The notes: generated from the letters alone by a model not told the origin. A stretch of DNA of 64,000 nt from BRHc4a sp049323915 (GCA_049323915.1 JBMOPC010000069.1:1-64000); one strand, 5' to 3'. Shown: positions 43,094 to 52,415, counted from the stretch's first letter. Made by a program: numbers and translations.

Positions 43094-44206
43094 TTATTTA
43101 CTTGCGCGGTGGTGGCTGTGGCTGTGCGGGTGAGCATGGCTGTGGGTATGGTCATGGCTGTGCTGGTGGCTGTGCTGCGGACCTCCGATCACCCCTTTAA
43201 GCTTTTCCCGGTCAATGGCCGGTTCTTGAAAGGGCTTGCGGCGCATGCGGTGGATTAGGGCCAAATCTACAGACAGGCGCACATCCTCTTCACCGACCTC
43301 GTCCCGGCCATTTAACGCCGCCATGGTCTTAGCCGCCTTCATCATCACCAGGTCGGCCCGGTGGCCGTCAACACCCATTTCGATGGCGATTTTGGCAATT
43401 AAAAACAGCATTTCGTCAGATACCCGAACCGTGGGCAGGAGAGCCTTGGCAGCGACGATCTGCCGGCGGAGTTTCTCTTCTTCTGCTTCCCACTGCCGGG
43501 CAATCCTTTCCTGGTCTTCTTCAAAAGCGGCCCTGCGTTTAACCACTTCTACCCTGAGCGCAGGATCAAGTATACCGGTGATATTTACGCAGAGCCCGAA
43601 GCGGTCCAGGAGCTGGGGCCTGAGCTCACCTTCCTCGGGGTTCATGGTGCCCACCAAAATGAAGCTGGCCGGGTGGGTGAAAGATACTCCTTCCCGCTCG
43701 ACTGTGTTGACCCCCATGGCCGCCGAGTCCAAAAGCACGTCCACGATGTGGTCGTCCAAAAGGTTTACCTCGTCAACGTAGAGGATGCCCCGGTTGGCCT
43801 GGGCCAGCACGCCCGGCTCAAAATGCTTTTCCCCTTTTTTGATGGCCTGTTCAATATCAAGGGTACCCACCACCCGGTCCTCGGTGGCCGACACCGGCAG
43901 ATCCACCACCCGCATTTTCCGCCGTGCCCGGGGCAGCTCTTCGCTAGCGGCCAGGCGGTCCCGGCACTTTATACACATGGTGGTTACGTCATCGGGGTCA
44001 CAGCCGTAGTCGCAGTCGGCCACCACATCGATCTCCGGCAGCAGGGCCGCCAGCGCCCGCACGGCGGTGGATTTGGCGGTGCCCTTCTCACCGCGGATGA
44101 GAATCCCGGAAAGCTTGGGATTTATAGCGTTGAGCAGCAGTCCTTTTTTCATTTCTTCCTGTCCCACAATGGCCGCGAAGGGATAGATTCTATTGATCTC
44201 ACTCAC
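43094..44206 (-). CDS. Chelatase AAA ATPase subunit ChlI/BchI-like with His-rich tail
   Basis: The 370-residue protein is the AAA+ motor that drives CobN/BchH-type chelatases. Visible are the Walker A-like GEKGTAKSTAVRALA near residue 38, a four-cysteine insertion (CDYGC ... CIKC), NRGILYVDEVNLLDDH for Walker B, and NPEEGELRPQLLDRFG. The last 30 residues are dominated by histidine (HSHQHSHDHTHSHAHPHSH), an obvious metal-binding tail absent from ordinary ChlI. GTG start at 44206 with AAAGG upstream. It follows chlD by 66 bases. Confidence 0.9.
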   Translation of the reverse strand: MSEINRIYPFAAIVGQEEMKKGLLLNAINPKLSGILIRGEKGTAKSTAVRALAALLPEIDVVADCDYGCDPDDVTTMCIKCRDRLAASEELPRARRKMRVVDLPVSATEDRVVGTLDIEQAIKKGEKHFEPGVLAQANRGILYVDEVNLLDDHIVDVLLDSAAMGVNTVEREGVSFTHPASFILVGTMNPEEGELRPQLLDRFGLCVNITGILDPALRVEVVKRRAAFEEDQERIARQWEAEEEKLRRQIVAAKALLPTVRVSDEMLFLIAKIAIEMGVDGHRADLVMMKAAKTMAALNGRDEVGEEDVRLSVDLALIHRMRRKPFQEPAIDREKLKGVIGGPQHSHQHSHDHTHSHAHPHSHSHHRASK

Positions 44207-44272
44207 TTTTTAAATCAACCTTTCTTTAAGAATTCGCAATAATTATTATTTAGCGACTTCTGAATTCTTTTT

Positions 44273-46321
44273 TCACTCAACCTGCCTTACCGCCTGCACC
44301 AAAGTGTCGGCCTTTAAGTCGTCGATTTTATAGTACTCGGCGCCGAGGGCAACGGCTAGTTCCCGGGCCAGCCCGAAAGTGAGGAAACCGTTTTTCTCCA
44401 CATCAACCACCAGTGTCTTAATCCTTTCCTCGGCCCCGATCATTTCCGCCGCCCGGCGCGCTTCGGCCAGGGGTTTGTCGGCGCCCATGCTCACATTGCC
44501 TTTGCCGTCGGAAATGATGATTAAAAGGGGTGAAATATTCGGGTCTTTATAAAGGTGGGATTTGGCCACCTCGTAGGCTTTAACAAGGCCTGCGGAAAGA
44601 GGCGTCTTGCCGCCTGTAGGCAGTTCCTCCAGCAGCTTGTGGGCCATTTCCACACTGCCGGTAGGCGGCAGTATTGTTTCTGCCGTGTTTCCCTTGAAGG
44701 CCACCATCCCTATGCGGTCCCGTTTCTGGTAGGCGTCCAGCAGCAGGGAAAGGACGGCCCCCTTGGTTTCCACCATTCTCTGCCGGGCCCCCATTGACCC
44801 GCTGGCATCGACCACGAAGAGCAGGAAGTTGCCGATGCGCTTTTCCCGCACCTTTTCCCGGATGTCGCCGGGCTCAATGGCAATGGCCACCCCGTCACGC
44901 CGCCGGCGCACCTGGTGCGGCGCCGCCGCCCGCATGGTGGCGTCGAAGGCCAGGTCGTTGTTCTTGCGCTGCATGGTGCTGCGCACATAGCGGCCCGCCT
45001 TGGAGGCGGTCCTGGTGCGGGATCGCCGGCCGGAACCTTTGCGCAATATGCGGTCCCGGTCGTGGCTGATGCGTTTTACCGGAAAGGGCTGCCCGACGGC
45101 AAATACTATTTCCTCCGGCGCCGCGGGGGGAGGGGTATTCTGTTCCTGATCGCCGTCCTGTTCCCGGTCCTCCTGCCTTTCATCATCCTCCGGATTCATC
45201 TCCTGCTGTTCCGGTGGCGGCGGCGTCTCTTCGGGTTGATCAGGCGGTTCCTGTTCCTGGTTGTTGTCTTCTTCCTCCTCATCCTCCGGCGGATCTTCAT
45301 GTTCTTCTTCCTGGGGGGGTTCGGGCTGTTCGGGAGGCGGCGGGGGCGCTTCCCGAACCCGGTGGAACAACACCAGTTCGGCAGCCTCGCAAACATCCCC
45401 TTCTATCACCCTGTCCCGCCCGTGCCAGGCCGCTATGGTACGGGCCGCAGCCGCCATGATAATATCGGCCCGGTGCCCGGCCACAGAAGCTTCCAGGCAC
45501 AATCGGGCAATCAGTTCCAGCAATTCCGGTGAAATGGTTACTGCCGGCAGCAGGCGGCGGGCGGCGGTAATCCTTTCTCTTAATTGCCGTTCTTCTTCCG
45601 ACCACCGGGCAATGAAGCCCAGGGGATCGGCATCGAATGCTTCGCGCCGCCTGGCGATTTCCACCCGATCGCCGGGTTCCGGGACCCCCTCCACCTGGAC
45701 ACAGAGGCCGAACCGGTCGATCAGCTGCGGGCGCAGATCGCCTTCTTCGGGATTCATGGTGCCCACCAGTATGAATTCTGCCGGGTGATTGTAGGAAATA
45801 CCCTCCCGTTCAACTACATTTACTCCCATGGCGGCGGCGTCCAAAAGCACATCCACGATGTGGTCGTCCAGCAGGTTAACCTCATCCACGTAAATGATCC
45901 CGCGGTTGGCGCGGGCCAAAAGACCGGGCTCAAAGCGGGGCCGGCCGTGCTTGACGGCGTGTTCGAAGTCCAAACTGCCCACGACCCGGTCTTCGGTGGC
46001 CGACACCGGAAGGTCGACGACCTGCACCCGGCGGCTGGTTTTCTCCAGCTTCCGGCCTGCCGACAGGCGGCCCCGGCAGAGGTGGCAAAGACGGGTGGGG
46101 TCATTGGGGTCGCAGTTAAACGGGCAGCCCACCGCCACCTCGATCTCCGGCAGCAGGGCGGCCAGTGCCCGTACCGCCGTGGACTTGGCCGTCCCTTTTT
46201 CACCGCGTGCCAGTACGCCGCCGATCCGCGGGTTGACTGCGTTTAACAAGAGCCCCTTTTTCATCTTTTCCTGGCCGGTGATGGCTGAAAAGGGAAAGGT
46301 GAAACGATGGTAGCTTTGCAT
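44273..46321 (-). CDS. Chelatase subunit ChlD/BchD-like (AAA plus VWA)
   Basis: A 682-residue partner of ChlI. Residues 1-300 form an AAA domain with a complete Walker A (GEKGTAKSTAVRALA) and Walker B (IIYVDEVNLLDDH), and a four-cysteine insertion (CPFNC ... CHLC). Then comes a very acidic Pro/Glu/Gln-rich linker of about 90 residues, and a C-terminal von Willebrand A domain with the MIDAS motif DASGSMG. The AAA part is close to that of ChlI next door, so the two arose by duplication. AAAGGAG precedes the ATG. First gene of a unit chlD-chlI-ABC exporter. Confidence 0.92.
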   Translation of the reverse strand: MQSYHRFTFPFSAITGQEKMKKGLLLNAVNPRIGGVLARGEKGTAKSTAVRALAALLPEIEVAVGCPFNCDPNDPTRLCHLCRGRLSAGRKLEKTSRRVQVVDLPVSATEDRVVGSLDFEHAVKHGRPRFEPGLLARANRGIIYVDEVNLLDDHIVDVLLDAAAMGVNVVEREGISYNHPAEFILVGTMNPEEGDLRPQLIDRFGLCVQVEGVPEPGDRVEIARRREAFDADPLGFIARWSEEERQLRERITAARRLLPAVTISPELLELIARLCLEASVAGHRADIIMAAAARTIAAWHGRDRVIEGDVCEAAELVLFHRVREAPPPPPEQPEPPQEEEHEDPPEDEEEEDNNQEQEPPDQPEETPPPPEQQEMNPEDDERQEDREQDGDQEQNTPPPAAPEEIVFAVGQPFPVKRISHDRDRILRKGSGRRSRTRTASKAGRYVRSTMQRKNNDLAFDATMRAAAPHQVRRRRDGVAIAIEPGDIREKVREKRIGNFLLFVVDASGSMGARQRMVETKGAVLSLLLDAYQKRDRIGMVAFKGNTAETILPPTGSVEMAHKLLEELPTGGKTPLSAGLVKAYEVAKSHLYKDPNISPLLIIISDGKGNVSMGADKPLAEARRAAEMIGAEERIKTLVVDVEKNGFLTFGLARELAVALGAEYYKIDDLKADTLVQAVRQVE

Positions 46322-46377
46322 AGCTAATCTCCTTTACATATATGTCAAAAGCCGCCAGTATATAAGGATTTAAAGCT

Positions 46378-46428
46378 AAAAAGCCACGAGATCCGTTACA
46401 ATACTTCAATAACGGACCTTCGTGGCCA
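46378..46428 (-). promoter_or_regulatory. CCACGAAGG-arm hairpin upstream of chlD
   Basis: On the minus strand GCCACGAAGG, inner stem TCCGTTA/TAACGGA, then TCGTGGC and TTTTT. It lies 57 bases before the chlD ATG and 210 bases after the stop of the upstream cobN. The rest of the 316-base gap shows a small GCCGG hairpin near 46485-46500 and nothing else. Confidence 0.6.
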
Positions 46429-46637
46429 CATGATGTTCAACATTTTAAATTACCGAATGCGAGAGAACGAAACAGCTTATATCCGGCTTCTGCCGGATAA
46501 TTTTTTCTTACCTTAAGTTCTATTTTCATGTTCTATTCTCCATCTATTTAATAAATTCCTTCTGCCAACCGTTAACAACCGACAAGATTTTCTGTATGTA
46601 ACCCGTTCACCTGTCGCCCCGGCATTCCCGCCGGCAA

Positions 46638-49600
46638 TTACTCTGTTCTGGCCTCGATCTCCCCTTCAATATCCAGGTACAGTTCCCGCAGGGCGCCGGC
46701 CATTTCCGGCGGGGCCTGCCACATCCCCCTTGCAGCCGCCTCCAGCAGGTGCGCGGTGATGTTTTGCAGGGCCCAGGGGTTTACTTCCTTAAACCACTGC
46801 TGCATGGCCTGGTCCAGGGCGTATTTTTGCGCCAGTGCTTCGTACAGCCAGTCTTCCAGTACCCCGGCGGCGGCGTCCCAGCCAAAGGCCACCTCCACCA
46901 GGTGGGACAGGTCCCCGGCCCCCTTGTAGCCGTGCCGCTTCATGCTCTCGATCCACCTGGGGTTGAGTACGCGCGCTCGGAAAATGTGCCTGGTCTCCTC
47001 GTCCAGGGTGCGCACCCTCACCCGCGCCGGGTCGGAGCTGTCCCCGCTGAAGGATACCGGCGGGGAACCCTTGACGGCCTTGACCGCCGCCACCATGCCG
47101 CCGTGGTAGGAATAAAAGTCGTCGCTGTCAAACATGTCGATTTCCCTGGTGTCCTCGTTCTTGACCGTGGCCTCCACCGCCGCCAGGCGCCGCCGGAAGG
47201 CGGTCCGGGCATCCCTGCCGTAGGTGCGGCGGCTGTATGCGTAGCCCCCCCAGGTGATATACACCTCGCCCAGGTCCTTATCGTCCCGCCAGTTCCCGGC
47301 GGTGATCAGATGGCTTACACCCGCGCCGTAAGTTCCGGGCCGGTCGCTGAAGATCCGCCACAGCGCCTCTTCCCGCGCCTCTGCCGGATCCGTGCCCGCC
47401 GCAGTCTTCTCCGCCACCTCGGCCCGGACATGCTTGGCTATGAAATTCATATCGTCCGGCTCATCCAGGTCAGTCACCATTTCCACAGCCCGGTCCAGCA
47501 GGTGGATAATGTTCAGGAAGGCGTCGCGAAACATGCCGCTGGCCCGGACGGTCACGTCTATGCGCGGCCGGCCCAGTTCTTCCAACGGGATTACGGCCAG
47601 GCCTTTCACCCGCCCGCTCTTCTCCTCCCACACGGGCCGTACACCCATCAGGCACAGGGCTTCGGCCACATCATCGCCCCCCGTGCGCATATTGCTGGTG
47701 GACCAGACTACCAAACCGACGCTTTCCGGGTAGGACCCCGTCTCTTCCCGGTACCTCTGCAAAAGGGCATCAGCCAGGGCCTGCCCCACCTGCCAGGCTG
47801 ACCGGGTGGGGATGGCCTGCGGGTCTACTGAGTAGAAGTTGCGCCCGGTTGGAAGAATATCGGCCATGCCGCGGGTCGGAGTCCCGGAGGGGCCGGGCGG
47901 GACATATCCTCCGGCCAGCGCGGCCAGACAGTTTTCAATTTCCGCCGCTGTCCCCCGCAAGGCCGGGACCAGGGTGCCGGCCACGAATTCCAGTACCTTC
48001 CCCAGTCCTTCATCCCACTGCCCGAGGACATCTTCGGCCACGGCACGGGCATTTTTTCCGTTAAAACCGGCGGCGGCAAAAGCCCGCATAAGTTCCCTGC
48101 CCTGCCGGTCGATCCGGTCGATGATTTCCCCGTAAGTCCTGCCGAGAGAGGAGGAGAAGTAGCCCGGCTTTTCCAGGAGATCTCCGTAGTTAAACCCCAT
48201 CAGCCCGGCCAGGCACTCTCTAAAAGAAGGAACCGGCCCGTTGGGCAGGCGGGTCAGGGCCAGGATCATTTCCACCAGGGCTTCACCCTCCGGCGGCCGG
48301 CCCAGGATGTGCAGGCCGTCCCGGATCAAGGTATCCTTGACTTCGTGCAGATAACCGTGCAGGCGCTCCAGGAACTCATCCCATCCTGCCCCGGCCTCCT
48401 CCCTGTCAATGCCCAGGTCGCGGTCCAGGCGGGCGGCCTCCACTTTTTCCCAGATCAGCCCGCGCAAGGCCGGCAGTTTTCCGGCGTCCAGGGTTCTGGC
48501 GTTGTGGTACTCGCATACCAGCACTTCTACCCCGGCCAGTTCATCGTAGGTGCCGGCCCTGGTCATCACCGGCACCAGGTGGTCGATTATGCAGGCGTGG
48601 GAACGCCGCTTGGCCTGGGTGCCTTCGCCCGGGTTGTTGATGATGTACGGGTATACGTGGGGCAGGTCGCAGATGGCCAGGTCGGGGAAGCAGGCCTGTG
48701 ACAAGCCCACCCCCTTGCCGGGCAGCCACTCCAGGGAACCGTGCTTGCCTATGTGGAATACGATATCCGCTCCAAAGACATCCCTCAGCCAGCGGTAGTA
48801 GGCCAGGTAGTGGTGCGGGGGCGAGAGATCGGGGCTGTGGTAAACTTTGGCCGGGTCCTCCAGGAACCCCCGCTCCGGCTGTATACCCAGAAAAACGTTG
48901 CCCAGGAAGATACCGGGAATGAGCAGGTGTTCCCCGTAAGCGAAAACCTCGCCGGGAGGCGGTCCCCAGTCCCGCTGCAGGTGGTCCCGCGCCCCGGCGG
49001 GGAAGGCCGAAAGCCATTGCCCGTAGGCGTCCCGGTCCACCCGCGCTACCGCCCGGCGGTCCATTTCCATCGGGTCCAGCCAGCCCCGGTCGTTGGTAAG
49101 GCCGGCCACCACCTTTCGCATCAAGGCTTCCCCGTCCTCCGGAAGGCCTTCCACCCGGTACCCTGCATCCCGCATCCCGGACAGCAGGCGGTGGACGCTG
49201 GCCGGGGTGTCCAGGCCGAAGGCGTTGCCGATGCGGTCGTTGCGCGGCGGGTAGTTGTGCAGTATAATGGCCGCCTTCTTTTCCCCGTTTAGCTTGCGCT
49301 TAAGCCTTGCCCAGCGCATGGCCAGCGAGGCCACCTTTTGCAATCGGTCGGGAATAGGCACGTGCTTGATCAGCGTGGCCCCGGTCAGCGGGTCCCTTTC
49401 CACTTCCTCACGGGTGGCCACGGGGACTGTGATCAGCGCCCCGTCGAACTCTGGCAGGGCCACGCTCATAATCACATCCAGCGGGCCGAGCCCCTGCATG
49501 CTCTGTTCCCACTCGGCATAGGGCATCAGCGAAATCACGGCCTTGATCAGCGGTACGCCGAGCCGCCGGTAAAAGTCGCCCTCCTCAACCCGGCTGAAGC

Positions 49601-50396
49601 TGGGGGTGGCGATGGTCTGGGAAAACATCAGGGTATTGATCACAGCATCCACCACCGGCCGGCCGGCCCGGCAGAAGTAGTGGTCCACCACCCAGGCAAT
49701 GCCGCGGCTGCCCATTTCGTCGTTCCTGGTGGCGTAGAGGAATACCGGCAGGGCCACACCTCCCTGCTGTTCAACGGCCCGGACCAGGTCGTCCACAAAG
49801 TCGGTATTGCCCACCGTCCAGTAGCTTTGGTAAAAAAGGATGCCCACCACGGGCCGGTCTCCTTTCGCCGCTTTTTTGAGATGTTCTTCAGCGGCGGACG
49901 GATCCGGGCAGTCAGGGTGGTAGATACCCTCCCAGGGCAGGGGCCTGGGTTCCAGGACCGTAAAATCCGTACCCAGGTGGCGGTTTGCCGCCCACAAAAG
50001 AAAATTTTCCAGGTTGGCCGCCCCGCCGTAACCGACGTACCGGCGTACCTGCCGGTAGTCCGAGTGATCCAGCGTGCTTAAGGCGAATAAATCCGCCTCG
50101 TTTTCTCCGGCCGAGGGCAGTACAGCTACGGGTACGCCTTTTTCCCGCGCCAGCTCCGTCACCCTGCCGAAGGCAGGCAGGGAATCCGGCCCGCCCATCA
50201 GGTGCAGGACGATCAGGTTTACCTGCGGGACAACCTCCAGCAGTTTCTCCTCCCCTTGCGGTCCGGCAACATCCCGCTTGGCGCGGGCAAAAACATCCAC
50301 CACCAGGCCGCGGTCCCGGCGCAGGCGGCGCAAGGCCCGGACAAGGTTAACCAGTTCTCCTTCAATTGCGGTGTAAAACAATATCTTTACCCGCAC
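46638..50396 (-). CDS. cobN: CobN/BchH-type chelatase large subunit (first copy, 1252 aa)
   Basis: The second full-length CobN-like protein of the window. It shows LPWEGIYHPDCPDPSAAEEHL, ADIVFHIGKHGSLEWLPGKGVGLS (read in parts), INNPGEGTQAKRRSHACIIDHL, LPTGRNFYSVDPQAIPTRSAW and LNPRWIESMKRHGYKGAGDL. It lies directly after cbiC under the cobalamin riboswitch, so the corrin(-like) pathway is the natural context. The frame opens at an ATG at 50423, but AGGAGG nine bases before a GTG at 50396 marks the likely start. A chlI/chlD pair follows downstream. Confidence 0.9.
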   Translation of the reverse strand: MRVKILFYTAIEGELVNLVRALRRLRRDRGLVVDVFARAKRDVAGPQGEEKLLEVVPQVNLIVLHLMGGPDSLPAFGRVTELAREKGVPVAVLPSAGENEADLFALSTLDHSDYRQVRRYVGYGGAANLENFLLWAANRHLGTDFTVLEPRPLPWEGIYHPDCPDPSAAEEHLKKAAKGDRPVVGILFYQSYWTVGNTDFVDDLVRAVEQQGGVALPVFLYATRNDEMGSRGIAWVVDHYFCRAGRPVVDAVINTLMFSQTIATPSFSRVEEGDFYRRLGVPLIKAVISLMPYAEWEQSMQGLGPLDVIMSVALPEFDGALITVPVATREEVERDPLTGATLIKHVPIPDRLQKVASLAMRWARLKRKLNGEKKAAIILHNYPPRNDRIGNAFGLDTPASVHRLLSGMRDAGYRVEGLPEDGEALMRKVVAGLTNDRGWLDPMEMDRRAVARVDRDAYGQWLSAFPAGARDHLQRDWGPPPGEVFAYGEHLLIPGIFLGNVFLGIQPERGFLEDPAKVYHSPDLSPPHHYLAYYRWLRDVFGADIVFHIGKHGSLEWLPGKGVGLSQACFPDLAICDLPHVYPYIINNPGEGTQAKRRSHACIIDHLVPVMTRAGTYDELAGVEVLVCEYHNARTLDAGKLPALRGLIWEKVEAARLDRDLGIDREEAGAGWDEFLERLHGYLHEVKDTLIRDGLHILGRPPEGEALVEMILALTRLPNGPVPSFRECLAGLMGFNYGDLLEKPGYFSSSLGRTYGEIIDRIDRQGRELMRAFAAAGFNGKNARAVAEDVLGQWDEGLGKVLEFVAGTLVPALRGTAAEIENCLAALAGGYVPPGPSGTPTRGMADILPTGRNFYSVDPQAIPTRSAWQVGQALADALLQRYREETGSYPESVGLVVWSTSNMRTGGDDVAEALCLMGVRPVWEEKSGRVKGLAVIPLEELGRPRIDVTVRASGMFRDAFLNIIHLLDRAVEMVTDLDEPDDMNFIAKHVRAEVAEKTAAGTDPAEAREEALWRIFSDRPGTYGAGVSHLITAGNWRDDKDLGEVYITWGGYAYSRRTYGRDARTAFRRRLAAVEATVKNEDTREIDMFDSDDFYSYHGGMVAAVKAVKGSPPVSFSGDSSDPARVRVRTLDEETRHIFRARVLNPRWIESMKRHGYKGAGDLSHLVEVAFGWDAAAGVLEDWLYEALAQKYALDQAMQQWFKEVNPWALQNITAHLLEAAARGMWQAPPEMAGALRELYLDIEGEIEARTE

Positions 50397-50419
50397 TCCT
50401 TTGATCCTCCTTAATAAAA

Positions 50420-51040
50420 TCATGCCAGGTATAAAAGGGCGTTGACCACGGCCGCGGCAACAGTGCTCCCGCCTTTGGCGCCGGGTACGGTAATATACGG
50501 CACGTCCATGCTCATCAAAAGCTCCTTGCTTTCTTTGGCCCCGACGAAACCTACCGGCGTGCCCACCACCAAATCTGGCGAGGCCATACCTTGGTTGATT
50601 AACTCACAAAGAGTAATCAGGGCGGTGGGCGCGTTGCCGACAGCCGCGACTCCGCCGTCCAGTTCAGCCGCCGCCAGGCGCATGGCTGCCATGGCGCGGG
50701 TTACACCCTGCCGCCGGGCCTCCTCCGCCACCCGGGGATCATTGATATAACAGTTGGCCGTGACGCCGAATTTATTTAGCCGGGACACATTCAGCCCGGC
50801 CTTTAACATATTGACGTCGGTGATAATGGGCCGGCCCGCCCGGATGGCGGCCAGGCCGGCCGCCACCGCCCCGGGGTGGATGCGCAATATCCCGGCGTAA
50901 GAAATATCGCCGGTGGCGTGCACCACCCGCTCTACGACCCTCCGTTCCCCTAACGGCAGGGACTTCAGTTCCGGCAGTCTTTCCTCTATTATAGCCATGC
51001 TGCGATTTTCAATAGCCCTGGGATCGTTCATAAACTCCAT
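50420..51040 (-). CDS. cbiC: Precorrin-8X methylmutase (CbiC/CobH)
   Basis: CbiC moves a methyl group from C11 to C12 of the corrin precursor. The 206-residue protein has the family stretches RVVHATGDISYAGILRIHPGA (read in parts; the His is the proton donor), IITDVNMLKAGL, AMAAMRLAA, GNAPTALITLCELI and TPVGFVGAKESKELL. It is complete. Its isolation from all other corrin-ring genes is notable. The start is one of two ATGs; AGAGGGGG fits the one at 51040. Confidence 0.9.
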   Translation of the reverse strand: MEFMNDPRAIENRSMAIIEERLPELKSLPLGERRVVERVVHATGDISYAGILRIHPGAVAAGLAAIRAGRPIITDVNMLKAGLNVSRLNKFGVTANCYINDPRVAEEARRQGVTRAMAAMRLAAAELDGGVAAVGNAPTALITLCELINQGMASPDLVVGTPVGFVGAKESKELLMSMDVPYITVPGAKGGSTVAAAVVNALLYLA

Positions 51041-51118
51041 TTGCATTCCCCCTCTTCCCCATTTAAGGTAATGGTTTACAAACCGGTACAATGGCTACAG
51101 TGTTTTTCCCCTTTGTAT

Positions 51119-52216
51119 TTATGTCAATTTTTCTTTAACGTACTGCAGGAAAACCTTTTTTAACCGGCAGTCACCCGGGTGGTGCCGGTCAACCCTGCCG
51201 GTAAAGGCATAGGCCCGGGCCGGGCAGCCTCCCCCGCAAAGCCAGTTGTCAGGGCAGTCCCGGCATCCTTCCAGGTCGATTACTTCCCGCCGCCAAAACG
51301 GCAGCCGGGACAGGCCCGCCGGCAGGGAAAAATCCTTTTCAATAATGTTTCCCAGGTAAAAATCCGGCAGATCGGCCAGCGATGAGCAGGGGTAGATATC
51401 GCCGCCGGGCATTACCGCAAAGGACTGGCCGGTAGTCGCATGACAGTAATGCCGGCGGGCCAGCCGGCTTCCCAACTGCCACTTCAGGCGATCCACCTCC
51501 CGGAACCTGACCGGATTGCCGCCCGGACAGGCTATTTCCTCTGCCCGGTGCAGGGAGGCACGTACCGATTCCTCCATTATCGCCGGTTCAGGCGGCAGTA
51601 TATTATTAACGCCGGCTCTGCCCAGAGGCCGCAGCAAATCCAGCGCGATTCCATGGACATTGCCCTGGTAACTGGCCAACTCTACCAGCCGCGGCAGGCC
51701 CGTCACGTTCCGGGCCGTTAAAACGGCGGTGAGGCCGACCTTCACGCCCGCGGCCCCAAGGTTGGACAAACCCCGCAGGGTGGCCATGGTGGAACCGCTG
51801 CCGCCGGCGAAGGGGCGCAGGTGATCGTTCACCTCCGGCATGCCGTCCAGGCTGACGCCGACAGCTATGCCCATGGCTTTCAACTCCCCGGCTATTTGCG
51901 GGGTAATCAGTGTGCCGTTGGTCTGCATTTGGTAGCGCACTGTAATTCTCTTTTTTCTGGTGTAGGCAACTATTTCCCTGATTAAGGGGAGATTCAGGAG
52001 AGGCTCGCCGCCGGTAAACTGTACTTTAAAAGGACTGCCGGAGGCAGCGGCATAGTCTATGGCCTTCCTGGCAATATCCCGGCTCATGTCCTCCCCGCTG
52101 TCTCCGCCGCAGGCGTAGCAGTAGCGGCAGCGCAGGTTGCAATTGTTGGTTACCCGCAAAACAACCAGTTTGATATTTTCCGTTTTCCGCTCCACCATTT
52201 CCATATTTTCAACCAA
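51119..52216 (-). CDS. Radical SAM/SPASM domain protein
   Basis: A 365-residue enzyme with the radical SAM motif CNLRCRYC near residue 26, FTGGEPLL for SAM binding and a C-terminal SPASM region rich in cysteine (CHATTG..., YPCSS, EGCRDCPDNWLCGGGCPARAY, DCRLKK) that should hold one or two extra [4Fe-4S] clusters. SPASM enzymes include peptide maturases and also the haem enzymes AhbC, AhbD and NirJ. As the first gene behind a cobalamin riboswitch, followed by cbiC and cobN, a tetrapyrrole substrate is a reasonable guess but unproven. No short precursor peptide gene is visible nearby. The start has no clear Shine-Dalgarno. Confidence 0.85.
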   Translation of the reverse strand: MVENMEMVERKTENIKLVVLRVTNNCNLRCRYCYACGGDSGEDMSRDIARKAIDYAAASGSPFKVQFTGGEPLLNLPLIREIVAYTRKKRITVRYQMQTNGTLITPQIAGELKAMGIAVGVSLDGMPEVNDHLRPFAGGSGSTMATLRGLSNLGAAGVKVGLTAVLTARNVTGLPRLVELASYQGNVHGIALDLLRPLGRAGVNNILPPEPAIMEESVRASLHRAEEIACPGGNPVRFREVDRLKWQLGSRLARRHYCHATTGQSFAVMPGGDIYPCSSLADLPDFYLGNIIEKDFSLPAGLSRLPFWRREVIDLEGCRDCPDNWLCGGGCPARAYAFTGRVDRHHPGDCRLKKVFLQYVKEKLT

Positions 52217-52298
52217 TCACAGTAAAAATAATTCAACAGAAGACCCATTGTGTTATACATATCAAGCTGTAACTACCGTTTGGATTTAAAGAATTGAT

Positions 52299-52323
52299 CC
52301 CGGCGGGTTGCCCGCCCGCCGGG
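52299..52323 (-). other. GC-rich hairpin in the leader of the radical SAM gene
   Basis: CCCGGCGGG and CCCGCCGGG form a 9-bp stem with a 7-base loop, 80 bases before the gene and after the attenuator. Its role is unclear. Confidence 0.5.
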
Positions 52324-52359
52324 CAAAGAAAAAAATATGGAGTTTGGGTTTAAAATACG

Positions 52360-52397
52360 GGAAAAGCCCGGCTTTTCCATTAAAGCCGGGCTTTTCC
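52360..52397 (-). terminator. Terminator of the cobalamin riboswitch
   Basis: GGAAAAGCCCGGCTTT and AAAGCCGGGCTTTTCC form a perfect 16-bp stem with a 6-base loop, downstream of the aptamer and upstream of the radical SAM gene, with TTTTCCCGTATTTT at the 3' side. It is the probable expression platform. Confidence 0.75.
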
Positions 52398-52398
52398 G

Positions 52399-52415
52399 AA
52401 AGGTGTGACACCTTT
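52399..52415. promoter_or_regulatory. Perfect palindrome AAAGGTGT-G-ACACCTTT
   Basis: Two 8-base arms around one base lie between the riboswitch aptamer and its terminator. It may be part of the switching structure or a protein operator. Confidence 0.5.

Noticed and set aside
44915..45532. Long plus-strand frame of 205 codons over chlD
   Set aside because: It is the antisense shadow of the acidic Pro/Glu-rich linker of chlD and has the leucine/arginine-rich look of such shadows.
46480..46506. Terminator of the upstream cobN
   Set aside because: The small GCCGG hairpin has its T-run on the plus strand, where no gene ends; on the minus strand the T-run is missing.
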